Shown here: one piece after another, positions 1 to 13,622 of the stretch | Layout: each line of letters opens with the position of its first letter | Position numbering within the stretch: the stretch's first letter is position 1 | Source of the DNA: Amphibalanus amphitrite | Lineage: Eukaryota; Arthropoda; Thecostraca; Balanomorpha; Balanidae | Assembly: GCF_019059575.1 (NCBI RefSeq) | Contig: NW_024881535.1 | Span: forward strand, 1,054,001 to 1,118,000 | Direction of reading: 5' to 3' | Length of the DNA: 64,000 bases | Notes under the pieces: generated by a model | Database searches by the model: none | What the model was told of the DNA's origin: nothing | The model's input: the letters and a program-made list of their open reading frames with translations, nothing else | Position numbers and translations under genes: made by a program

Positions 1-490
1 TCTGAAATGTCGTTCAGTTTAAAGTAAACATATCCCCTTCGAGGACAAACCCCTCCCAACGGGTTGGGAGCCCTTCATCTGAAGCGTTGCGATGACCGCA
101 CCGAGGCAGCTTACCATCCTGCCGGTAGATGACACTGGTAGTGAGCGCCTGAAGGTAGGCTGTACCGCACGACGCAAACCGGCCGCGCGGGTGATTGAGA
201 TGCGATTATGGTTTTAAAACAAGAAATATTGAAATAACAGCAGTGGACCGCACACCAAATTCACAAGAATGGGTCCGGGGTCGCACTTGTCAGGCACAGA
301 ATAAACGGCTAGCATGCATGGTGGCTAAACAGACGGCCGTGATAGGTAAATCCAGCCTCAGGCTCCCAACAACAGTGTTCTATGGAGCATGCAGGACACA
401 AATCGGCAACAAGTCATTCCAGGAAATAACAAAACTCGACCGTATTAAGCATAATCTAGCCTTCACTTTTATCCGTAGCAGACAACATTC
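1..490. other. Intergenic DNA with no recognised gene
   Basis: Open frames here are short, overlap on both strands and show no family motif or splice pattern. Nothing functional was recognised before the short transposon that follows. Confidence 0.5.
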
Positions 491-498
491 ATTGTCAC

Positions 499-930
499 TA
501 GAGTTGGCAAAATGTGGACCCGAGGACCCGGTCCAAAGAACCAGTCTGGACCCATATGGGTCCAGACCGGTTCCTGGAAATTTTCTGACGGGTCCAACCG
601 GGTCCTGCCATAAACATTGCACACTACACATTTTGCACACTACACATTGCAAAACATTGCAAAATAAAAAATTGCAAAATATGAAGCGAATGGAAATAAG
701 ACACTTATTGTTTCTTTGCACTGTAGCTCATAAGTATTCCCAATGGGAAAAGGGCTGTTTTACATGATGCAACTAATGATACCTGCAAATAGTTTGTATT
801 AATTGACTTTTGGGGAACGGGTCCAACTGGTTCCGATTTCAACTTAGACCGAGTCTGACTGGTTCCAGAAATGTCCAGTCGGGTCTGGTTCGAGTCTGGT
901 TCCCAGAATGTTCACCTTTTGCCACCTCTA
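499..930. mobile_element. Short non-autonomous hAT-like element, GGGTCC-rich
   Basis: The ends are imperfect inverted repeats (TAGAGTTGGCAAA on the left, TTTGCCACCTCTA on the right). The flanks carry an 8-bp near-perfect target duplication, ATTGTCAC at 491-498 and ATTGTCAT at 931-938. Eight-base duplications and a (C/T)AGAGGTGGCAAA-type end are typical of hAT elements. The interior of 432 bp has no credible coding capacity and is rich in GGGTCC and GGTTCC words, like other hAT-like copies in this window. Confidence 0.75.
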
Positions 931-1070
931 ATTGTCATTTCATACCCTCCCTTCCTCCAGTTCGCTCGACTTTTCTCTTGGGCTCAGATGTCCTCTGCTT
1001 ACTTACTAGATGTCCCCATGCCACTCCACCCTAACTCCCCTGACCTCTAATCAATGACAACTCCCCCCAG

Positions 1071-3268
1071 ATGTCGTCCTACAAGGGCGCCTACCAGCCC
1101 ACCACCACTGGCTGGGCCGACCCGCAAGATGAGGAGGTGACGCTGTCGTCCTTTGTGGCGCCACTCTTGCTGGTGCTGGTTATCATATTCACAGCCATGG
1201 GCATGATCCCCATGGCCATGACAACCAAAGGTGAGATACAGAGGGACCGCTGCTAGTTTGCTTTACTAATAGGACCACTTGGGGTGGGTGGGAGTGAATC
1301 GGGGACGTTTTAAACATCGTCTGACTGTTTGTTGTTGTTGTTAAGTCGTTGTTGTTGTTGTTGTTGTTGTTATTGTTGTTGTGTCGAGTAGGTGCTTTGG
1401 TCCGTTGTAACAAATCATTCCGATCTGGCTGTTTATAAAGTGGGAGTGTAAATATTTTAACCCTATTCCTGGCGGGGGGGGCCTCAGGAGCCCCCCCCCC
1501 CTGAGGTTTTTTGGTTATTTCTCCCAAACGCGTTGAGCTAGGAAGCTCAAATTTTCTGACTTTTCCTAAAAGGCTTCTACGCAACATGTCTGAAAATTTT
1601 GAGTTGATCTGACCTCAGGTCAGGTCACCAGAGGCGGTTTGGTGACCCTACCTCAGAAAAGTTTGCAATCACGCCAGAGCTAGAGTTTTTGACCGATCAA
1701 TTTCTTCTCTTCAGGCTTTAGTTAGGGTACCAGTATGTGAAATTTGTATATCTCGGAATTTTGATATCGGTGACCTAAGGTCAGGTCAGTTTCGCGACCT
1801 CCCCATTATAAGTCAATAGGGGAAAAATCAACTCCCTGTTTTTACCACTAAAACGGGTCGGAATGGCCCCATATACCATACATGACTTCATATACGATCA
1901 ACCTTCACTACCTTGAGGTCTGTTTTGCTGTTGGGCAGCTGTGAGGTCATGTGACGTCATCAAAGGTCACCAAAGGTTTTTGGCCAATAACTCCGTACAG
2001 GAACAAGATACAGACGCGTGGATGGTCTCATTGTGTTCAGCTCGTCAAGACGCATCGAATGATATACATGATGACCTCGAGGTCACGTGACCTGAGGTCA
2101 ACCTTTGACCTTGACCTTTCGAGGTCAACATATATATCATTCGATGCGGATTGACGAGAGGATCACGATGATGCCCTTAGTTTGTTCCTATCTTGACTAA
2201 TTCGAGAGTTATTCGAGAAAAACTCTCTCCATATCTAGCGCCGCCATTTTGACTTTTTCGACCCCTGTGACGTCATCTTTGACCTGACCTGAAAATGACC
2301 TCAGTAAAAATTGTAGATCTTAACCGTGCGTATCCGATGCCGTTTACCGTTTGTCGCTGCGATGTGTAGTTTTTGAGATCTGAAGGGGGGGGCCGAATCG
2401 GCCCCCCCCCCCGCCAGTTTCTTGTCCCGGCGGAGCCCGCCAGGAATAGGGTTAATGCCCTTTTCTCATAGGAGTCCGTCACCAAACCATAAGATGGTTC
2501 GTTCCTTTAGTTCCAGTTCAGTGACCGGGTGGCAGCAAGGGTCACTAATTTGCGCATCATGTTACCCCGAATCTAGTAACACCCAATGGCTTGTATCTGG
2601 CCTCCCTTTCATCTATCTCACCTTCCCTTCACCTGACCTCCCCCCCCCCCCCCCACACACACACACAGACTGGGCCACCAGTGACGGCAGCGAGGGCCAG
2701 TGCATGCCGTACTGACCTGACCTGACCCCCTCCCCTTTCCACAGACTGGGCCAACAGTGACGGCAGCGAGGGCCAGTGTATGCTGTACGCCTCCCTCACC
2801 CAGTATCAGGCGATCGGAGACACATGGGGCAGCGACATCGGCACGTGCTCGTTCGTCGCCTACGGCACCATCCTGCCGATCCTGGGGGCGGTGCTGCTGC
2901 TCACCCTCTACTACATCCTCCGCGGCCGAGAGACGCCCGCCTCCAGCTCCTGGTGGCGGGTGTTTACCGCCGGAGCGCTGGCCTTCGGTCTCTTCCACCT
3001 CATCATCGTCTGCATGTTGACCGACGGCTACACGCGCACCTGCCTGGCCATTCTCGGAAACAACGCTAACCTCGACAAGTATCAGTACCGCAAGTGTTCG
3101 GACGGCCTCGGCTCGCGGGATTCCAACTACAACCACAACTACCCGACGCAGCAGATGCTGACGGTGGCGCTGGTGGGATACTGGGTGGCCACCTTCGGCT
3201 GGATCGGCATCGTCTGGGCCATGGTGATCAACATGCTGCACGCCAAGGGTCTCTACTGCCTGCTGTAG
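1071..3268 (+). CDS. TMEM179-like four-pass membrane protein (two visible coding exons)
   Basis: Coding exons are 1071-1230 and 2745-3268, joined in phase 1, giving 227 residues and a TAG stop. The product has four hydrophobic segments: near residues 27-48, one after the GSDIGTC motif, one after SSSWW, and one near the C-terminus (TVALVGYWVATFGWIG). A cysteine-containing extracellular stretch follows helix 1 and a second cysteine-rich loop lies between helices 3 and 4. This layout, with a helix-1 proline end followed by a short G-x-C loop, resembles TMEM179, a membrane family of unknown biochemical role; the assignment is by pattern only. An AG acceptor lies directly before the ATG, so a 5' exon is likely upstream and the true start could be there. 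The intron holds a TTAA-type transposon, and the start of exon 2 is duplicated just upstream of itself. Confidence 0.7.
1322..1382. repeat. (GTT)n microsatellite
   Basis: An almost pure run of GTT/TTG triplets in the intron of the TMEM179-like gene. Confidence 0.85.
1461..2451. mobile_element. Non-autonomous TTAA-target (piggyBac/Kolobok-type) element
   Basis: TTAA occurs at 1457-1460 and 2452-2455, directly flanking perfect 16-bp inverted ends CCCTATTCCTGGCGGG and CCCGCCAGGAATAGGG. TTAA targets plus CCCT ends fit piggyBac-type elements. The 991-bp interior has no transposase reading frame. Just inside each end is a G8/C8-type hairpin (left loop CTCAGGA, right loop GAATCG), and the middle is dense in AGGTCA/TGACCT half-sites. 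It lies in the intron of the TMEM179-like gene. Confidence 0.85.
2669..2715 (+). pseudogene. Duplicated 5' edge of TMEM179-like exon 2 with its own acceptor
   Basis: About 44 bases match the first bases of the real exon (2745 onward), 76 bp upstream of it and preceded by a (CA)n tract ending in CAG. Read in the same phase it gives DWATSDGSEGQCMPY and then a TGA stop, so use of this acceptor would truncate the protein after helix 1. It looks like a local tandem duplication of an intron-exon border. Confidence 0.75.
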
Positions 3269-5322
3269 ACGGGGACGGGACCCCCGCCAAGGTTAATGTA
3301 AAAAGGGAAGGTCCTGGCGACAGGGTTCTTACAACGTTGTGCTTTGACAGCCCATGGAGGCGGGAGGAACCCCGCAGGCGACAAGGTTTTTGTAAGCATA
3401 TAATGAGGGATTTCACTTCCTGCGGTTGTCCTCGCTGAATTTGCCAAGCGTGCTGGAGACAAAAAAGGAGACAGGGACGGCACGAGACGAGTTTCTTATT
3501 GTTACATTTTAAGGTGAATCAGTTGAGTGGCAGAGGCGGGTCGTGGTATACGGAAACTATAACTACGGTTGAAGGTACGGTACATGATAGCTGTCCCAGG
3601 GTAGGGTGAGCGGAGATATGCGCCTTTCAGCTGATTGTCATACAAATTAATACCGGTTCCTTCAAGGAGACTACAGGGACAAGACCGATATTTCTTATGC
3701 GGTTGGCAGCTCTCTGTTCGGAGCTAAAATGTATACAAAAATCCTATTGCCATCTTCTCATTAATATCATCAATGACAATCTATCTCATCAATGTGAGTC
3801 TTGATTTCTCATCAATATCGTAAAAAAACGTATAAAATGATTCAGAACGCTTCGATCTGATACAAAAATATGTGTTAGGTAGTAGAAAACTTGCATATAG
3901 CAGAGCTGCGCAAAGAACATTGGAAGGCTGCCATAGCCTGAATCAGCGTAAGGTCCGTTAGATCGGCGGACTAATGCAGAGATACGGCTGTAGCATGCGT
4001 CACTATCATAACCTTTGTTCCCTTCTTCTTATCGTGTCTGTTGCAACATATCGTCGTTGTCTGTTCTGTCGCTTGCCCAACCGGACATGTGTCATCACGC
4101 TTTGAGATAGAATACATTTTAAAAACGAGCTGTTTGACTGTCTTTACATGAATTTCATGACGAAAAAAATCCATGCTAGACACTGCCTAAAGGATTGGTG
4201 ATACCGATTAGGTACCGAAGACATATGTCCGTCATCTGTGTGCAGCTATGACACAGCTTGACAAAATCAGTAACCATTCTGAGTCCATTCCAATCTATCA
4301 CAATGCCACAGGCGCACGCTTTTTCTCAGCACCAAAGCACCAGCAAAGCCTACCGATAAGAGAAACTGCGCCGGACGTGTATGTGGCATATCATCGAGCT
4401 GCAGGCCAGCGCCAGCCGACGGGCGTTTTGTAAACTACAGCTAACCAAACCTACCGGCAGAGGACAGAACGAGCTCACGTGCCCACGTAATTCTGTCAGT
4501 CGCGACAACCACCAGCAGCCATAGCAACAAGCTACATCTTCTCAGAACACGCTGCACATCAAATACAAGCTTATTCACGCACATACGTATATTATATCAT
4601 CAATACGTACAGTCACTCATACACTCCGTTTTTTCATTCAACACCCAATCAACACAAGTTTTTGGAGATCTGCTTCCCAGCACGGACAAATAGGGGAAAA
4701 CCGCAGATTACCAGTCGCACAAACGAACTTTCTCGAACATTCATTCCCCACACAGCACTACCTAGGTAGGTACTCTCGCCACAGGAATCGCTCCAATCAT
4801 TGTTGAACCCACGAATACTCAAAATAATTACACGTTGCCAATTAGATCGTCGGTTAGACGTCAAACCCAGATGAATGTCACATTCCGCCGCCCCCATGAT
4901 AAGAACTGAGAATTTGACTCATTCTCACCAAAGTAAGAACACGTTCATGCTCACCAAGGTGATAACACGAGCATCCTGAACGACTTCCGACCTGCCTCGC
5001 TATCGGGACCCTTTCCAGGACCGTCCGGCCAGTCTATATCGGCATTGAGCCGGCCCTGTGTTCCCACACGGCCGAGTCTCATGGATGATCACTGCACTTG
5101 ACCACCCATTCCGACGCCGATCCGAATGGGTCGGTCCATCGCAGACTACCTCACTCAGTAAGACAGAGAACCGGTGGTAGAGTCTTCATCCATCCCCGTC
5201 CTCTATCCCTGAATTAGCTCGTGTGTGTAACGGAGGAATGCCGGTACGGCAGAGTGGTGAGCGCTGCGGCAGAGTGGAGGAGCGCTGCCTCACAGCGGGG
5301 AGCGCCGCGGTACCGTTCCGAC
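3269..5322. other. Intergenic DNA, nothing recognised
   Basis: The 3'UTR of the TMEM179-like gene presumably occupies the first part. No open frame with family features, RNA gene or clear transposon ends was recognised. Confidence 0.4.
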
Positions 5323-8023
5323 CTACATGCCGGCCGCCTGCGGGGGCATCATAGAGCCGGAGACGGCGGCATTCGGCCCCAGCAGAATCTGGGGACACAG
5401 GGACGACGGCCGTGTTAGAGGGGGAGGGGCAGGTGGGAGTGGGGGAAATGTCACTGAGAAATCGATGGAAGGTAAACAACATGAGGGGGCGGTAGACGAG
5501 CAAAGGTAGCGGATTATGTCGCTACACACCGATTAAATTTATCTGAGGATATTTGATTTTTACACCGAACAAAAAGGTAATTAAAAATCAAATAATTGAT
5601 AAATTAAAGCTAAGGAAGAAATGGATGTTAGTAAAAAGCAATTATTTTAAATGACATTGTCGTAGTGAGTTATTTGACACATGATATTTTTCCGAGAAAT
5701 CAATGGCTAAGAACCAGGGAGCGTGCTAATCATAAAAAACACATTACAAAAAAACGCACATGCAACACCTGAATACATGAAAAACAAACAAAAGCAAATC
5801 ATTAATAACACAAGTTGTTAGAGCGATCCTTGAGTTAGTGTACTTACCATGACTCCTTACCGTCCTGGCCGAGCCAACATGCAATTCACTTGCCCAACCA
5901 GCAATATTGGAGGAGCAGGCCCTGGCCTTCTAACCAGCTTCATAATCTTTTCAGCTATCAGTCTTGAAGATGGTAAAACTCCCGTGCATCCGCCTTCTAC
6001 TAGCATAGTTCAGTGCCAAGCCCCTTCACCAAAATAATCAACGAAAAAAAAAAAACGCTGACGCGCAAGCATATGACGGTCCGTAAAATATTGCGTAGGT
6101 AAGAAGCGGGAAGGTACAACACGGTCCATCACCGCAATGCTTGCAGACACATCAAAGCCACTTCACACAAAAAAAAAGTTTTAAAAAGCGTTGGGTTTGT
6201 TCCAAATCCCAGCATGCACCCTAGTATCTCAATACATTTATGCATAAACAGCCACACATAAGCAACCATACGCATGCAGGGACGTACATTCTGTACGATC
6301 GCAGGAGTTACGAATTGCATGCGTTTCTTTTAATGAAACGCATAAATAATGAAACGCACGCAACACGTGCGGGCCATTCAGTGGAGCAGCCCCACCTCTC
6401 CGCCACTCCCGTCCACTCTCCCAAGACAGTCTGACCAGTCCCTCCACTACGTAAGTCCACCCTTGACACGGCGGAGTGTTGTTCGGTGTCGTTTTTTATC
6501 AGCGTGCTACCGGTAAGGGATTTCCTTGCTGGCCTTTCTTGGCATCTATTTGGTGAACCGCACAGACCAAGTGAATTCGACCAATGAGAAGCCGAAAAAC
6601 GCCAGCAAGCTAATACAGCTGGTAGCCTGCTGAAAGAGACAGGTAACCTGCTGATATATACTACGACCGAACAGTGCCCAGATCAGGCCACTGACTCTGC
6701 CTCCACCCCTCTACCGTTCCCCATCTCCCCCTCTCTCCCGCTCACCTGACGCTGCTGCTGTTTGTGCATTTCCTCCATCTGAGTTCGCTCGATCTCAAAG
6801 ATCAGCGGCGCAAACAGAATCGCCGCCGACGAGAAAAACACCCACGACGAGGAGCAGAGCAATCCGTAGGCGCCTGCCGAAGGGGGGGGGCGGGGGGGGG
6901 AGTCGTCAGGGGGTGTGACGTACGCGGCTGTGGAGATGTGGGAGCAGGATGGGAAGACAGGAGGCAAGTCCTATTAGGAGATATCTAGGAAGATGCAGTT
7001 AGTGGATGAATTCTGACGTAGACTAGGGTGAATATTAGTGAAAACACATTGAAAACACGTCATTTGGATATACTCACCAATCAACAAAGAGGGAGAGATG
7101 GACATGGATATCGATGGCAATAAATTACAACAAATATAGGAGCATAACAAGGCAGAAAGATCGATTACGATTGATGTTAAACACTAAACATGCTAAAAAA
7201 AACTTATAACAAAGAACAAAAAAGGTTGACAACCAATTACTTGAAAACTTCCATAGCGAAGTAACTAACGTCTATTGCGCAGATGACCCACATGACCTAC
7301 CTTTGACCCCGGCCACGGATCCCTGGATGACCTTGCCGGAGGCGGTGCGGACCGGAGCGGGCAGCATCTCCGTCAGGCCAATCAGACGCTCTGCCAGCGT
7401 CTCGTCAATCTGCCAGAAATCGAAGGGAGTTAAGGGAAAATCTTTTCAGCAATTACACCATTATCATATCATGAGCGAATGAATCAATTCAAAAGATGTG
7501 CTAGTGCTGTGCACACACCCAAACAACAAAATACAGAAATTGAGGTAATTTAGAAGTCAACGTTTTGCTGAAAATTGAGGTAGCTGGGCATAGCTAATCC
7601 CATTCAAATGTTTTCAACTGGCTGTTTCCAACAAACAAACTATCCCTACCAGCATTTAGCTATTGATCAGTGGCAATCATTTGGAGTTCAATGCGTTACC
7701 AACGGAACATTCTGTGAAATTGGAGTAAACAAATAACAGACCTCTCTTAAAACTAATGAGCAGAAATACAAGGCTAAAAGTTTTCCAAAACAGCATGGAC
7801 TGTAGCCCAACACAAGCACAGCACACTCCATCAGATCACAACAAGGACATCATCCCATTTCACTCACGTCATCGTCCAGGTCAGCCGGATCCTCAGAACC
7901 AGCTTTGGTCACAGCCAGCGGCTCTGGCTGAGCAGCAGCAGGAGCTGCAGCAGGGGCGGCGGCAGGGGCAGCACCAGGGGCAGCGGCAGGGGCAGCAGCA
8001 GGAACCTCCTCAATGTCAGCCAT
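5323..8023 (-). CDS. TOMM22: Mitochondrial import receptor subunit TOM22
   Basis: Four coding exons on the minus strand, 8023-7868, 7409-7301, 6873-6746 and 5388-5323, join in phases 0, 1 and 0 to give 152 residues, close to the usual size. The product is the central receptor and organiser of the outer-membrane TOM complex, tail-anchored with its N-terminus in the cytosol. Visible features are an Ala/Pro-rich then acidic N-terminal domain, the conserved ETLAERLIGLTEM and APVRTASG segment, one transmembrane helix (SSSWVFFSSAAILFAPLIF), a charged QMEEMHKQQQRQ linker and a family-typical ILLGPNAAVSG tail. The tail is a separate 22-codon exon 1.4 kb downstream; stopping at the end of exon 3 would lose it. 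An acceptor lies about 10 bases before the ATG, and AGATTC|GTAAGT near 8440 could be the donor of a 5'UTR exon. Confidence 0.93.
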
Positions 8024-8440
8024 GGCTACAGATCTGTGAATCATTGCCAACAGCTCATAGTCAGTGTGTTGCATTGCATGAGTAGGTTGAGCAAGTCCAT
8101 TACCAATACTGATACTGAAACTGCGTGCTGGCTGGAATGGCTGGATGATATCAATATAAGCAGGAAAAGTTGCATTTTGTAGACTAGACAAACTAAATGC
8201 GGTAAATATTGCACAGGTGTTTTGATACTTGATTGCGCCATGAATAACCTGAATGATGAATAATGTGATGACAATGAATAAAATATCCATATTGATATTG
8301 AATTTGATATCAGACATGAAATCAGGAGGTCAAAATACATCATTTCAATTTGGTATTGGTATGCTTTTTATTATCACTTTGGCGATCAAATACTTTCTGG
8401 ACTAATACCGGAACTACAAACAGTTAAATACTCACTTACG

Positions 8441-10251
8441 AATCTCGGGGAAGAATTAAAGCAGAGAAATACTATTATTCTCACACAAAAATCCACAGAC
8501 CACGACCCCAGGCACAGAACACGCGTGTGCTTTTCGCCGAAAGCTTCACAAATTTATGTAACAGGTGCGCCATACCTGTCTCGAAAAAGCACAGACACGC
8601 AGCTAGTAAATTAGGTGTCTATATACTCTGGTAAATAAATTTATCATTATGGCCACGAAAACAATGATGAAGAATACCGCTATAATCATGGAATGGGGCA
8701 GGATATTTTCGTTGAACATGAACATCGTAAATTCTTTAAAAGAAAAACAGCACTTTTTTAATTGTGAAGAGTTGGGAGGAGGATTTGCTCTTGAGCACGG
8801 AACTTGGGTTGCGACTCTATTTGCATTTCACCGATGCACGACTGGCAACTACCAGATCCAGAAAGCTTGCATTTGACGCTGCGGTTGGAGCACGTTACAG
8901 AAAATATTATTTTCAAGTGATATTGACCGGACCTCACTTGCTTATGCATGCACCGCTGCGTAGTTCCACAAAAGTTCGTCGATCGCGGGCGCTGCGGCAG
9001 AAACAAAGAAATCTCCATCCGCCCCCTCGCTCAGCTCGCGCCCCGTCACATGCTGTGCTCCTAGTCTGCTCCTCTCAGATACGAGGCACAGAGATTCATC
9101 ACCGTGCGAGAGACATGCAGCAGCGGTACTACGAACTGTGCCATTCAGTGTAAGGGACACGATGGATCAGCCATCCCCAGATCCCATTCCACGAACACAA
9201 TCATCCCCCTCGAACACACGAAACCACTGCTCTAAAAACACGGCTGGGAATGATCCCTTTTTTATTTTTTTCCATTTCCGGGAAACGTACAGAATCTTCA
9301 AGACATCGAAATGACCGCATGCCGCACAGGGCGGGACGTTTCATCTCCAGGAACCTCGCAGATTAGGTGTCCGCGCGAGCCATCGTACCTCCTAGCGGCG
9401 GCGAGACCGCAGAAAAACAAAAGCCGACTTCTTAAACACCCGGTCTATTATCAGTCTGCGAAAATTTGGGGATAGCGAGCCATTTGTACTTGCACTTCCT
9501 ATCTCCAAACGGGAAACCTGTGCTTACATTAAAAAGATACCGAAACACATTTACTCCACATACACTCATGCTAACCGAACAGGGGTCCTGTGATCAAGGG
9601 TTCGATGAATGCTAAATTTTGGGTTAATTAGGAAAATTATTACGAAATGGTAGCGACCGGATCTTAACCAATCTACAAAGAACGCACATCGACTATACAC
9701 ACCAATATATGAAGTGAGGAAGACGCACGCACTTGCAACGTTAAAACGATCCAAACAAGGACGTCTTTTCTGCCAATGGAAAGTCGCTGCGCGCGCGTGC
9801 ACGTGCAGTGTCGCACAGGCCGCTCCCGAAACACAAGAACATCACAAACGTGCGCAGACACGGATCCACGGCGCGCAGTGGAGATCGTCCTACAAATGCG
9901 ATGAAGCGGCGATACAAAAGAATGATTCTACACTGAGTCTCAGACACACACACGCGCGCGCGGCCGTCGCGGCCGGGCGGCGGCCCGCCAGCCGCCCGAT
10001 CGACACTGCTGAGTGGACAGTCAACTGGGTAGAGCTGCTGATGGTGGTGGTGGTGAATAAATAAAACCTAGCTGCGCCCGATCGCGCAGCATGCGTGCCA
10101 CGCGTGGCGGCCGGAAGGCCGGGCCGCCACGCGCGCACGTGGACGCGACCGCGGCGCCACTCCTGGGCTATTGGCAGTAGATTTTCTGAGCAGGGGCGGG
10201 TGGCCGGCGCGGCTGGTGACGCCTCTGCGCCGATCTCAGTCAAACAGCGGC
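8441..10251. other. Region between TOMM22 and histone H3.3; no gene recognised
   Basis: The first few hundred bases probably hold the TOMM22 5'UTR exon and promoter. The rest probably includes the H3.3 3'UTR; an AATAAA on the minus strand occurs near 9263. Open frames here overlap on both strands and have no recognisable domain. Confidence 0.4.
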
Positions 10252-11296
<1,045 letters not shown>

Positions 11297-11610
11297 TTAG
11301 TCTGGAGAAGACAGATTTGTGGGGGTTAGTGGAAACAAACAGCACAACCCTAGCCCTGCATAGGGTCCAGCTTTAAAGGGCAAGATACACATCTCTTTCA
11401 CATTAAAGGAAAATAGTGGATAACCTCTGAATTTGTACACTGCATTAGCATTGAGCACAATAATGTCTTGGGTGTCATGTTCTGCTGATACTGTGAAAAA
11501 CCAAAATTATTTGGAGATATTTTAGAAAGCATCCAAATGCAGCCAGGATAGATCTACAATTATGGTTGGGAACTGCATCTCTTCCATGCATTGCTGTCAC
11601 GCCTTATTAA

Positions 11611-12057
11611 CAGGGATGCGGAGCCGTGGAAATTTCAGACGGCTCCGGCTCCGGAGAAAAAATCGGCTCCGGCTCCGGGTGAAATGTCAAGGCGGCTCCG
11701 GCTCCGGCTCCGAGTAAAATGATCCGGCTCCGGCTTCTACTCAGTACACCCCTACGCGATCAATAAAATACGGGTGGAAGAAAAAAGGCGATGGGATTGG
11801 TACACGCTGCTTCTGTATTTGTATAACAAGGCTAGTTTGAATACCACATTGTTTTACGCCTTGCACTGTCAAACCGAATTAGGTAAATAATTGTTTCCTG
11901 TTCTACTGTTATATATGTTTCCTCTTAAGAAAAGGAGCCGGAGTCGCCCCCTTTTTTGACGGCTCTGGCTACGGCTCCGGGCTATATTGCTTCACGGCTC
12001 CGGCTCCGGCTCCGGGCAAAATATGCCGGCTCCGGCGGCTCCGGCTCCGCATCGCTG
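11611..12057. mobile_element. Non-autonomous hAT-like element, GGCTCC-rich (copy 1)
   Basis: Ends CAGGGATGCGGAG and CTCCGCATCGCTG are inverted repeats, and a perfect 8-bp duplication CTTATTAA flanks the element (11603-11610 and 12058-12065). Both sides of the interior are runs of GGCTCC; the centre has a unique stretch shared with 62408-62841. No coding capacity. It lies in the inferred 5'UTR intron of H3.3. Confidence 0.9.
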
Positions 12058-12642
12058 CTTATTAATGCCTTTTACAGCCACCTATAAGAAAAAGTTTTAA
12101 AAATGTTTTGTAAAAAAAAACTACATGAGTAACCTGAGCCATAAGCAGGAAGACATGTTCCTGTTTCATGTTACAGTGCAACAAAGAGGCAATCTATCCC
12201 AAAATGTTTGTATGAGTATCTTTCACTATTTTCTATTGAAACATTAACTTCTTTTGTCCTCAATCTCATCAGAATGCATACACACCTACAGGAAAAATCA
12301 TAATATACAAGAACTTTGAAATAAACTTATTGGGGATTGACAGAAAGTGACTGATTAACATCCACAGCATTAAAATTTCTAGCGAGCCAACAGCTACTTT
12401 TCCTCCAAAGTCCCAGGCAAAGAATTAGAGGGCATTATTTGCCTGACCTGTCTCCAGCAGTTATCCTATGTAATATGTATGTGCAAAACAGGTGTGAAAC
12501 AAGTGATAAGCTGGGTTAGGCGAGGGTTGATTGTTTTGAGCATAAATGACATAAGATTGATCCATAAGCTACGACGTTTGAGGCACAGAGGGACACATGC
12601 TAACTGAAAAATGAGGTATTTGTTATTACTTATTAAATACCA

Positions 12643-13622
12643 GGTACTTGTTCAGAAAAGGTCCAATCTAGATTAATTGTGGTGCCGTTGATATAAAAAT
12701 GCAACAACAGAAATTGTAGGTTGTAAGTGTTTAGGTTGTAGCTTGTCTTAGGCTGTAGGATTGTAGGTTTTAGGTTTTGGGTTGGTAGGTTTGTAGGTTG
12801 TAGGTTGTTAGGTTGTAGTGAAGGTATGTAGGTAAGGTTAGGTCAGGTTTGATTGCTTTGTCTTACTTGCACCACATGTAATCATCATATTGGGATTCAG
12901 GATGTCAAATAATTATATGCAAAATTTATGCCAATCACCTTAAGGAACAATAAACTGAAAAATTGGTTAATGTTCAGCAAAAGTCTGATTAACTTCTAAA
13001 ACATAAATTTTGCATATTCTTACATAATTTGACATCCTGAATCTAAATATAGGCCTGTTCCAGTGCCTCCTGTAGAAATTCTTGACTGGAGGGCTGGAGG
13101 CTCTACCAGAAGTTCTGCTGGAAGTGTTGTAATGCAATCTGGAGATTTCTGGAGATTGGTGTCATGGATACCAAAATAATGATTGTTCACTCTTCAAAGA
13201 AATTTAATTTCATTTTTATTTATATTTAATTAATTTTTTTAATTCTAGGATAAAAGATTTACAAAATTATTATAATGTAACTTTCCTTGGATTCAAGTTC
13301 TAAAATTAACAGTCAAAAATCCTTTGTTAACATTTGTAATTGTCACATGTGCGCCATAATTGTAGACCAGAGCCTCTAGTGAAATGTGGACCTTTCAACC
13401 CTCTGAAGACTACTGGAGGTTTCTGGAGCTTTGGCAAGAGCTTTCTGGAGGTTTCTGGAGGCACTGTGACTGGAACAGGCCCTATGATACATGTGGGGCT
13501 AATAGGTACAAGGAAAGATCAAACCTAACATTTCTCACTTACCTACAACCTACAGCCTACAATTTATGCTGTTGCATATTTGTATCAACAATTGTAGATT
13601 GGACCTTTTCTGAACAAATACC
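12643..13622. repeat. Nested inverted-repeat cluster
   Basis: An outer inverted pair (TTGTTCAGAAAAGGTCCAAT at the left, its complement ending near 13619) encloses TTGTAGG tandem repeats. Inside are two further units: a fold-back at about 12892-13043 built from GGATTCAGGATGTCAAAT arms, and an element at 13051-13483 with AGGCCTGTTCCAG ends and a possible TATA/TATG duplication. The order suggests insertions of short inverted-repeat elements into one another. Confidence 0.65.

Noticed and set aside
7756-8085. Gln-rich plus-strand frame
   Set aside because: It is the complement of the Ala/Pro-rich first exon of TOMM22.
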